From NCBI GenBank assembly GCA_036898135.1, contig CM072511.1:46114641-46178640 (forward strand): DNA of 64,000 nt, given 5' to 3'. Every line of letters begins with the position of its first letter. Position 1 is the stretch's first letter. A program made the position numbers and the translations under genes. The stretch comes from Oncomelania hupensis. Lineage: Eukaryota; Mollusca; Gastropoda; Littorinimorpha; Pomatiopsidae. The notes below the pieces were generated by a model. That model was not told the origin of the DNA. It made no database searches and saw only the letters and a list, made by a program, of their open reading frames with translations. This document shows, piece after piece, positions 11,478-23,400 of the stretch.

Positions 11478-14400
11478 TCATTTCCCTTTCTGAATGTCCA
11501 GTGGACAAATTTGGCGTTCGCCTTCTGACAGAAAGATATGGAAAGCTTTGTGCAGAAGGTAAGCACCCATGCAACGTCGTCTTGTGCCAGACCAAGTTGA
11601 TGCAACACCATAGTAGTCTCCACGCTTCATGTTGGTTAGGCAGCGGAGACCTGTGATAAAAATGGACGATTAATTATATGGCCACATAAAAGCAGAAGAT
11701 ATTTTCAAACCTCACACTATAGCTACAAGCAGTCTCTAATTCCCAAACATCTCAAAGTTTGTATTACACAATCTATTTTTGATCTTGCTGCTTATCCAAA
11801 AGTTCAACATACATATTCTTGCAGAAAACATGTGTTAATGTAGTAAAGTGGATGGCAAGAGGGTTAAGAGAGTGAAGAAAAAATGAAGAAGAAATATTTA
11901 TAGGAACTGACCTACAGCATCAACCATGCAGGCTTCTCGTGTGTAAGCCTCCACAGGGATGACGTTCTGAAAGCAGTGCAGAGACACCACACCAACGCCG
12001 GATGACCAGATGTCTAGGATCTTCTGAACTTTGGAACTCACCTGCAAAATAATACATAAGGCATGATAATTATGATGAAAGATCTGCTGAAACAACCCTA
12101 GTGGTAACATTGAAAGCACTCCACCAGCCATTCACTTTACAATAAAGACATCCCACGCAGGGGACGCTTAGGCTATACTCTAATTTATCGAACCCCTGTT
12201 TACAAAAACAAAATGGAATACAAACATCATTTTAAATTATCAACAAAACACATACATATAAAATGCCTACATTGCTAAATAAGAACATCATAGTAAGCCC
12301 TAGTGACCACCTGGCAGAAAGCGTCCAATATTCCCAAGCTGATCCAACAGACATCGCACACAAATAAGGAGTCTTGGTGGTGACTGGTCTAGCAAAGAAG
12401 AAGATAGTATAGCAGATTGATAAAACAGAGCAGGAATGAGAAAGAGCAAATGAGAAAGATAGCGACAGTGGGAATTTAAAGCACTAATTTTCCAGAAAGT
12501 GGGGATACTATTTATACTGAACCCCTGTTTTCAAAAACAAAATAAAATATAAACATCATTATAAAATATCAACAAAACGCATACATATAAAATGCCTACA
12601 TTGCTAAATAATATCATAGGAAGCCCTAGTGACCATTTGGTAGAATGCGTCCAATATTCCCAGACTGATTCAACAGACTTCATACACAAATGAGGAGTTT
12701 TAGAAGAGTTTTCAAGAAAAAAGGTATAGGTGACTGGTCTAGCGAAGAAGATAGTATAGTAGATAGAACAGAGTAGTAATGAGAAAGAACAAAGAAGATA
12801 GACTCGCCTGCAAAATAATACATAAGGCATGATAATTATGATGAGGATGGCATCCTCTGGGTTTTATGTTTAATTGGAATAAACAACTCATCAGCATAAT
12901 ACGTAAATTGATAACACAAGAAAACATAGTATTTTGTTTGCCTCTTAATTGTATCCACACAGAAAATAACACAAACATAAACAAAGTGACATAACCCACA
13001 TTGCAAACTAGTTTAAATGTGCACATGCAAACTAGCCTATGAAATTTTAATGGTTTGAGCTGGTCAGACTTCTTTGCTTCAACACACTGTGACAGAACAC
13101 CTAATACAGAAAAAAAGATTTGTATTTAACATTGTAACAGTAAACGTAGGATGTTCTCTGTTTCTAACTGGGTCACTACTTACTGGAACGCCCTTCTTGT
13201 TGTACTAAAAACAAGCATCTAACATTAATTCTTTTAATAGAATGGCAAAGCCAATATGACTCGCATGCTTCTTATGGAACTTGCAATATTTAACATGAAA
13301 ATGAGTGCCCAGAAAAAAAACTAAATGAAATGGTGGCAAATACCAACTTTGATCTTTCTATGCTCTTGACCTTCAGATGGTGTTGACCTCCAGCTCCAAA
13401 TACACTCAAATACTATCAAATAAAGCACAGCAAAAGTTGTATTATGCACACACAAACCGGTGACCTTGGGATGCCCTTGACCTTCAGTGATTTGACCTTG
13501 GGATGACCTTGACCCTCATGTAATCTCTCATGCATGTCTGATCAAATAATCCAACTAATGTTGTTGCATACTATGGGTTAAATAAACAGCCATTTAACTG
13601 TATGATGACCTATATATTGTGTATGTTTTTGCAAAGCCTCAATTTTCAAGATCAACGCAAAAACATAACATATTTGAAAGACAACAAGTTTGAACTTAAT
13701 ATCTCTCATAGTTTAGGGTCAAGGTCACTTCAAGGTACCTACACAAACTGACTTTAGACAGCTCCAGTGACCTTAACCTTGGGAGTGAGGTTGCCCAAAT
13801 GTGCACAGTATGTGTGTCTCACTGATATCTATCATGCATCAAAGAATTATAAGTTCAATATTAATATTATAACTTTTTTTTTTTAAGTAACATTTTGTGA
13901 AAAATTGTCATTTTTTGACTAACGTTTATGACCCTGAGACAAACAATCTCACAAACAACAGTGGCCCTGACAAGGTTGAAGCCAATTTGGAAAGACAGGA
14001 CCATCAGTCTACATTCCAAGGTAAGGCTGCTGCGCTCCCTTGTCATCTCCATCTTCCTATACATTGCGAAACATGGTCCCTCACAGCAGATCTACAACGA
14101 AGAATACAAAGCATGGTGATGAGGTGCTACAGAAGACTTCTGGGTATTTCCTATACCCAGCACATCAATATGTAGTCCAACAGACCATCACACAAGCCAT
14201 TGGACAACACAACGACATGCTCACAGTGGTGAAGAAACGGCAACTCCGATGGTATGGCCATGTCACCAAAACATCAGGCCTTGCAAAGTCCGCCCTGCAG
14301 AGGATGCAGAATAGGGCGACAGAAAAAGAGGTGGAACACAACATTCGAGAATGAACTGCCTTGATACTGAGCGAAGCCATGAGGGTTGTTGAGGACAGAG

Positions 14401-17400
14401 AAAGATGGAGTACGCTGGTTAACGATCATCTGTGGTGCCCCAACGACTTTCGAGTTGAGGAATAGGATAGGAAAGGATAGGACCTTGAGACCTTGACCTT
14501 GAAGCGATCATTTATGAGGTCTGATAGGTATCCACCATCTTACCAAGTTTGGTTGTGATAGCTGAAATAGATTCTGAGTACTTAGCTACTTTAAAGTTTG
14601 TGCACAAACAGACGGCGGACAAACAAACGGGGACTGGCAGGTGGATGGGCAGATATTTTTTTCCATATCATTTTTTGACTATTTAGGACTCACCTCGCAC
14701 AGATTTGCACAAATCTGGATTTTTTTGGTGGGTGGGGGTGGGGGGGGGGGGGTGAGTACATAGACTTACATTACTGTGCATGTGAGTCAAAATCAATTGG
14801 ACAAGATTCAAATTTTTAAATTATTATTCTATTGCTATGATGAATTAAAAAAATCATAGGAAAATTACATGCAAACCAAACCCAAGTAAACATGACAATG
14901 ATAGGACATTAAGAAAGGCTTCACTGCCTGTTTTGTACTACTACTAGTCTTTAGTTTTCTGTATGCAGTAATGTCACAGCGCCCCATTTCTTTGTTCTAC
15001 AATGATTACATTATTCAAACAAACCAAGCTACCAACATCTACTTATTCTAGAAATAAAGTGTATTACCTTAGGCTTAGGAGACTTCAGCTGTGATATGGC
15101 TTCATACAGATGGCAATAAGGACGTGATCGCTTGCCCTTTCCAATGTAGAATACAGCAGATAGAAAGGTCTTGAAAGCATCCTCTTTACCTGGGGTTAAA
15201 CAAAACAAACTGAACACAATATGTTTCCATTAGGCATTACAAGGCTAATAACACTACGCTGAGAGTAAATAACACTAACAGTAATTTCAGAGAATTTAAA
15301 GAGCATAAATATATCACCAGAAATATATAAATAATCAAGCATTTTCAGTGTAGTGTCCTTTTCTAGTGCAATACACTGCAAGAACTAGGATGAAGAAAAA
15401 TCCCATACTGAGTGACTTGGCTCGAAGAGGCAAGTTCTTGGTGATCCTTGGATCAAGCAAAAGGTAGTTGAAGCAGGATTTGATGGTGCCTTCACGCCAG
15501 GTGCGCCCATCTGGGGTCTGGAACTGTGCAACCATTTGCAGTTCGGACTTGGACAGGTCTTCCATATCTAGTGATCCAGACAGCAGCCGGTTCAGTTCCG
15601 ATGAGTAGCCTGCATCCGAAGACACACAAAAATTAAATTCTGCAACAATGTGTAATTTCCACAAAGCTTCAGTCACCCAATGTGAGCTTTCTTTAATAAC
15701 TACCAAATCATCCCCTACATCTCCACCCATATTGAACTTTCCACTGTGATCGCATCTGCAACAATGTATAATTTCCACAAAGTTTTAGTCACATGCACTA
15801 GAACAGAAACAAAGCTTTTAATTAATTAATGTGAGATTTCTTTATTAACTACCAAACCTTTCTCCACATTCTCACCCATATTCAATTTTCCACTATGATC
15901 ACATTATTAAAATGGATTGTATTGAAGTTTCACTGAATCATTACAAAACTACTATTCATTTAATATTATTCTGATACACGTTGATGTTCTCTTTACCTCT
16001 CCACACCGTTAAACAAAATAAGAAAAAATAAATGTCTAATATATTAACCTGGTTGAGCTGTAGACAGTGCCAGTTTGGCTTTGCCGCTGCGCAAGCTCGC
16101 CAGTCGCTGAAGATACGTTTGTCTGGTAGAAGGCAGCACAGGGCCTGGATCCTCACCTAAGTCCTTCAAGCTTTGATAGATTGCCTCATTAGATAAGGAG
16201 GCCATATGTGGTGGTATGGTGGCATCGTCAGAACATAGTGTCGTGCCAGCATATGTGGATAAGTTTCTTGAGGGCTTGCAATTGCCGTTTGTGTTGCTAT
16301 CATTTGTTTTATTAATGCTACACCTTCTTGTCCTTGTACCTCTCTTACTGTTGCTGCCATCACGTTCTTGCCAGTCTTCATTACTATCAGTGTCACTTTT
16401 TGTTGTTTCATTCTCATCATTGGAAGTGTGCAAGCATTCGCTGTCATATTCATCAACAATAGCAGCATTTAATAATGTGTCCAGGGAGTTCAATGTCTGG
16501 CCCACAGTGATGTCAAAAGACGAACCTGACGATGTCTTATCTTCATCTTTGATGACAAAATCTGACCAGTCGTAGCTCTGAGTTTCTTCCGTATCAACAC
16601 TGTGAGCACTTTCTATGGATGGTCTACCGCTGCTGCCACTGAAGTCAGAGGGAATATGTCGCTCAATCAATGTGATCCCATTCTCTTTGTCCCTGTAGAT
16701 GTATTCTTGTACAGAAGATGCTGTGCTGATGGCACTCTCATCAGATATCCGTGCGAGTTTTTTTTTCATTGACTTAATATCTTCAAGTTTGCCACCGTGT
16801 GAAACGGCAAGATTTTCAAGCCACTTTGACACATTAGTTACACCAGAGAGTGAAGCTTTGTTGATACTGTTGCTCTTTGCTTCATGCTCTTCTGACTTCA
16901 CCACAAAGCTCCCATCCGATGTAAAGAGATCACTGTCATTTGGCAAAGGTCCTGTTGGTGGGGTCCAGCCTTTCTGGGGTTTGACATAGGTTCTGTTTTG
17001 ATGATTCTTCGCTGAACTCTGTTCTGTCTCAAACAACATATCCTGTGACTTGGGCGAATTTTCATCTCTGGCTCTTTCAACACAAGCATTCTGTTTCGAC
17101 CTAGCTTCATCACCTTTCTTTCTGACATTGACAGGACTTTCATCACTGGTATCACTCAACTGTGAGTAGGACACACATAAACCAAAGCTTTCTCTCAGTG
17201 AAGACTTCTCTGATTTTTCGGATTGAGCTCTTTGAATTTCAACCTCAGGGCAAGAGGTAGTATATTCTTTGGCATTTTTTCTAGGTGACACAAGTTTTGA
17301 AGACTGCCTAGTTTCAGATTGGTTATGCAGTGTGGCAACCCCAAGTTCTGATCCCTCTTCACATGTCTGAAAACTCTCAAACGAAGAGATGGATTCACGT

Positions 17401-20400
17401 TTGTTTACTTGGTCACATGCTTTGTCGTTACTCACTCTGTCTGAAGCCTGTTTGGCTTGTACCTGTTCACTATCACTAAGGCTAAACTTTGTACTAGAAG
17501 TCAAAGGATCCCTTTTCTTGTAAAGGCTTCCAGCATCAGTTGGTTGATCATTCTTAGTGTTAAGATTGGATGATAAGATGGTCAACTCATTTTTCTGGAA
17601 TTCAATGGGACTGTTAGCAAGTCTCTGTTCTTTCAATGTGGGAGCATTCTTTCCAGATGAAAGCTTTTCTCTTCTTTCCTTATACGGTTGGTCAGTCTTC
17701 TGGCTGATTGTAATGGCATGTGAATTTGATGGAATATAATCAGCTCTTTTTCGTTCCTCAACGTAGCCACTGTCAACCGATACAGCAGATGGCACTTTTG
17801 CTAAATCATGATCTTGAATATCAGTAGACACCCTATATCTGTCTGAAGAGCTGAGCTTGTGAAGTGGAGATGGGACACCATAGTGACGAAACATACCAAG
17901 TGGTGGCGTCCTTGCGCCGGGTCCTCCCAGCACAGGCATGATGACTGGAGACTTTTGTGTAGACTGCCGACTTGAAGTCTGTCTTGCCATTGGTGGGTAA
18001 GTTGTTTGTTTGTACAATGAAGGTGATTCCGAGCAAGAGTTCTCACACAGATCAATATGACCATGACGTTCAGCGGATGATAGTCCCTGAGGAGATAAGG
18101 TGTTGCGATGTCTTCTTTGTTCCAAAGGTGAGCTGCCTGTGTTGGATGCGGCAGACATGGGCAACCTCCCGGCTCCAGACTGATTGCAACTTTTGTAATG
18201 ACAGCTGTGGGAGCTTGGCTCATAGCACAACCCTCCAGATGAATGCTGGCGACAATGTCTGGATAAAAATTCTTCTGTGTAAGGTGAACAAAGATGATGG
18301 TAAGCATCTGTGCAGCCTATGTTGTGTGTAGATGTTGGTGACGCCCTCAGACTGAGAGGTGAATGATCAGAATGATGCCTGGACAAAAGAGGTGTGAAGT
18401 ATCTGTGCTTGCAGGGGCAGTTTGTTGATCTCGCTCCACAACCTGGAGACCCATGGTTTCTTGTGTGGCAATTGGCTCCACTCAAACGTGGGAAATATTT
18501 CTGCTTCATTCTTTTCTCAAGTTGCTCAGCATAGCCTGCATCTGACTCACATAGTAGCGGTGAAATTTCATTGTGAAGAAAACACTGGTGTGAACATTCA
18601 CCTCTGCTCTGGCATGGACTCATGCAGCCTGAAGGAAGGCAGATTCGGCAGCGGCAGCCAGGTACTCTTCTTCTTTCACAAGTATGCACCTCATCTTCAC
18701 TGCTTCCAGAGTCAAGCAAGTCTCTGCCACAATCCCCTATGCCTATCTCGCTTTTCCTTCGAGGTCTGTCACTAATGTACGGGCAATCAGGTGATGTCAC
18801 ATCTAAGCAAGCATGTTTCCCATCTTGTAAGATGCGACTCAGGCGACGTGACAAGGCTTCAGAGTACTCCAAGGACAGGTTTGCTGGATCTTCTTCATCA
18901 GAAAATAGTTTTGGGGATGGTCTAGGGCTGGACAATGCATCTGCAATGGGTTCACCATAGAAAGCGTCTACCAGTTCAGCTGAAACATGAAAGCATTTTG
19001 TGCCAATAAAGTGCTTTCTTATTACCAACATTATAATTTATATATTATAAAAAATAAAAGCTTTTCTGTCTCCCCCATGCCACCCCCACTCCCTTCTCCG
19101 CCAAGTGTTTTACTTTAGTTCATCTTAATACAGTAAAACCTCCGTTTTGAGACCCTCTCTTAAACGACTTCCTCCAACATACGACCGGGAAAAAATTCAC
19201 TGATGGTTTGTACTATATAAACGACCTCTCTTAAATGACTACCCCTAAAACGCGACTTGCGATCTTCTAATAATTAAATTTTACGACCTAGCATCTGAAA
19301 AATTCAGATTCCAAAGCAATACTATATTTGTGCGCTTGAAGAAAGCAGTTTAGTTTACAACTTTTAACAGCAAACGATGCATTAAAACAGCTTGAAATAC
19401 TCTAAGGAGCCAGGCATGCTACTCTGAAAATTTAGTTTTCCCGGAAAATTTTGCAAGGATTAGCAGAGCCCCGAGAGCGAGCCTGAAAAGCAGGCGAGCC
19501 CTCTAGGAGGGTCCGGGGGCATGCTCCCCCAGAAAATATTTTTAAAAAAGGTTAAAATCTGTGCAATCTGGCACATTCTGAGCACTTTTTGAGAGACGAA
19601 AAATCAATCAACAAAGACGAAAAAAAACAACACATTTTAGTTTAAACTATTATATATACAAGAAATGACACTGGTAGGCCTACATGTCTGTTAACATTAT
19701 TTTATTATAGTCCGTCATTTAGTTTAGTTTTTGACACCTTTGTCCCAGTCTCCTACTGTGTTTCTTATCACAATTTCGGTTCAAAACATTTTGATGCTAT
19801 GCTACCATTAGTAGTATTTATAATTACAAAAACGCTTCCATACATTATCAAACTTTAAAAAACAGAATCGTGCACAAAACGTGGTGAAGACAGTCAAAAA
19901 TCAAACGGAAACAACTGGCCGCCTACGCTAAAACACAGCGAATCACGTAAGAGAGAAGCAATATGATTGGTGAGATAAATTTAGCTAGCCAATCACAACG
20001 CCGCTTTGATATGATCGATAAAATTGACTGTCATGGCGGTCTAGCAGACGAATCCCGCTGATATCGCCTACCGTGGTAAGAACGCTGGTAATTCTTTCTT
20101 TTCGACACAGATTTTTTTAATACTCACGGAAATTTTTCAAACACCCGGAAAGCCACCGGGACCCAAAAATCGATCTCCCGGAATTCCCTGAAAAGTAGCA
20201 TGCCTGGGAGCTGACCAGATTTGCCCTGAGCAGGGGCCTGTCAGATCTTGCCGACACCATGTCTGGTGTTCAAAGTGACATACTAAGAGAACATGCATGG
20301 GTGGGGGGAGGGGGGGGGATCATGCAATTCAAACAAACAGAAATAACCGCTTTCTTTCAAAAAAAAACAACAACAAACTATTCAATGATTGAATAAAAAT

Positions 20401-23400
20401 AATTACAACAATATTAATGGGGTTATCTTATAAATAGTTATAACTCCAAACATGCACTTACATACACTTTTAAACAACTATCATACCAACATTAATTTTT
20501 TTATTTTGTAAATAATGAGGAACAGGAAGATATTGACTGTACTGTATTGGTTGTGAGACAGAGTTTAATATATATTTCTGAAAGATGGTAGATGTTCCCT
20601 ATACTTAATGGAAAGTGTACTTTTTGTATATATGTATTTATTTTACTTACTTAATTTTCTAAATATATTTTTCGAAAATGTCCTACAGTACCTCTTTTTT
20701 AAGACCCCTCCAACTTAAGACCTCGTTTTAATGACAATTTAAAGGTCGTAAAACAGAGGTTTTACTGTACAAAAAATCTTGTAATCACGAAAAATCTCCT
20801 TGTAAATGTTTGTGGGGACAAAAAAGGATTCTGTATTTTGTATTCTAATCTCCTGACACACGCTATGGTAACAATGGCACAAGCATCGCATACTACTTAA
20901 GAAAGTCCAAACGTCACTTCCTGTTAATCTGCATTGCAACTTGCCTTTCTTCAGCAAGCCATCCTATCCTATCCCGTAACTCGAAAGACGTTGGGTCACC
21001 ACAGATGATCGTTTAACCAGCGTACTCCATCTTTCTTTGTCCTCAGCATCCCTCATGGCTTTGCTCAGTGTCAAGCCAGTCAATTCTCAAATGTTGTCCT
21101 CCCACCTCTTTTTATCTCTCCCTCTTTTCTGCCTCCTTGCACCGTTCCTTGCAGGATAGTCTTTGCAAGGCCTGATGCTCAGGTGACATGGCCCTTTCTT
21201 CACCACTGTCTGACATCGTGTTGTCCAATGGCTTGTGTGATGGTCTGTCGGACTTTGTCGTTGGTGATGACTGATGTGCTGGTTATAGAAAATGCCCAGA
21301 AGTCTTCTGTAGCACCTCATCTTCATGCTTTGTATTCTTCATTCTAGGTCTGCTGTCAATCCGTCAATGTTATCCACAAAATGGAGGTTGGAGATTGCTC
21401 TACCTCCTATTCTGACTGTGCCTACGTGATCTGCAAGGGCATATGACATGATGTGCTCCATGAAGATGTTGAAGAGTGTTGGAAAGAGTAGGCATCCTTG
21501 TCGCACGCTGATTGTTGTTCTGAACCACTTCCTGNNNNNNNNNNNNNNNNNNNNNNNNNNNNNNNNNNNNNNNNNNNNNNNNNNNNNNNNNNNNNNNNNN
21601 NNNNNNNNNNNNNNNNNNNNNNNNNNNNNNNNNNNNNNNNNNNNNNNNNNNNNNNNNNNNNNNNNNNNNNNNNNNNNNNNNNNNNNNNNNNNNNNNNNNN
21701 NNNNNNNNNNNNNNNNNNNNNNNNNNNNNNNNNNNNNNNNNNNNNNNNNNNNNNNNNNNNNNNNNNNNNNNNNNNNNNNNNNNNNNNNNNNNNNNNNNNN
21801 NNNNNNNNNNNNNNNNNNNNNNNNNNNNNNNNNNNNNNNNNNNNNNNNNNNNNNNNNNNNNNNNNNNNNNNNNNNNNNNNNNNNNNNNNNNNNNNNNNNN
21901 NNNNNNNNNNNNNNNNNNNNNNNNNNNNNNNNNNNNNNNNNNNNNNNNNNNNNNNNNNNNNNNNNNNNNNNNNNNNNNNNNNNNNNNNNNNNNNNNNNNN
22001 NNNNNNNNNNNNNNNNNNNNNNNNNNNNNNNNNNCTGAGGTTGAAAATCTGTTCAGTGGTACTTCGCCCTGCCCTGAATCCTGCTTGTTCTTCATCTATG
22101 ATTTGTTCAGCTTGGGGTTTCAACCGGTTGAGTATTATTTTCAGGAGGACTTTTGCTGGAATGGCTGATGAGACTGATGGCGCGGTAATTTTCACACTCC
22201 TGAAGGTTACATTTTTGGGGAAGAGTGATGACAAGCGACTGGTTCCTTGGTGTAGGCCACCCAGCACTCTGCCAGATCTTGTTACAGATAATGGTGAGGC
22301 CATCAATCATCGCTTCTCCTCCTGCTTGAAGCAATTCTGCGGGTATGTTGTCCACTCTTGCTGACTTCCCCTCCTTCAACGATTGCACTGCTGCCTCAAC
22401 TTCTTCTCGGAGAATTGGGATGATTTCTTCTTCTTCTCTGTTCTCAGGACATGCTAGAACTATAAGCAACCTGTTGTAATCATACCAGTCATTCTCACCA
22501 GTATATTTTGGTTCTTCATCCTCATCACCTATGGTCACAAGCATGGTGTAGTATTTGAGAAAGTCTGCGCAGGCAGTATGGTCTTCAGTCTTTGCAATAT
22601 CTACTGCACGCTGACCCTCCTAGCACGAAACACAAAATTAAGACGATTATTGAACATGCAAAAAAATTAAACACATAAGTAAACTTGCACTTGTAAATTA
22701 TAGATAGATCAATACTGTATTTTTTAAAATCATAATCTGATAATTTATGCACACCACTGTCCACATTAACTCTTAAATAGACAATGGAAAATCATACATC
22801 AAAGTCAAAGATCAAGCAATACAACAATGCGAAAAAGTCAATTCGACAAAAGACGAATTTCAAGGCACTGCACAGACAATAACGATGTGCTCACCTGATC
22901 TATGAGATCTGGGTTTGCACCATTGTGCAAAAGAAGCCTCAGTGTTTCCTTATCTCCCCATGCTGCTGCCACGTGCAGTGGGGTTGAGCCATCCACAGAT
23001 CTATCCAAAGAACAAAACAATGAGAATGTAACTGGATGCAATTTAAACACTCTACACATAAGTTAATATTGTAGTTTCATCCATAAAGTGATAAACATAA
23101 CATAACTAGGCACATAGATGTACACATTTGCAAGAATGTGCGAGACTGATAATACTTTTAGGGCTGGTATATAGGTACAATCAGTAAATCGCATCACTGA
23201 GACTAGATAAGGCCTTCTCCCTCTTGTCTCAGCAGCTGTTGAGCTGGCGTACCCGTACTGCAAATTGCAGATCTGCTAGCTGTAATTGCATCAACATGGC
23301 ACTCCTTTCCAGCCTTCAAAAAGAAGGGGAACCTTTAGTAGTTGTACCTAGTTACGTTAACTGGCATGGAGAATAGGCCTGCTCGGTGACTGCTTTTATC

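Noticed and set aside
21400..22364. Long frames running through the N gap
   Set aside because: They are artefacts of undefined bases; only the flanking LINE text is informative.
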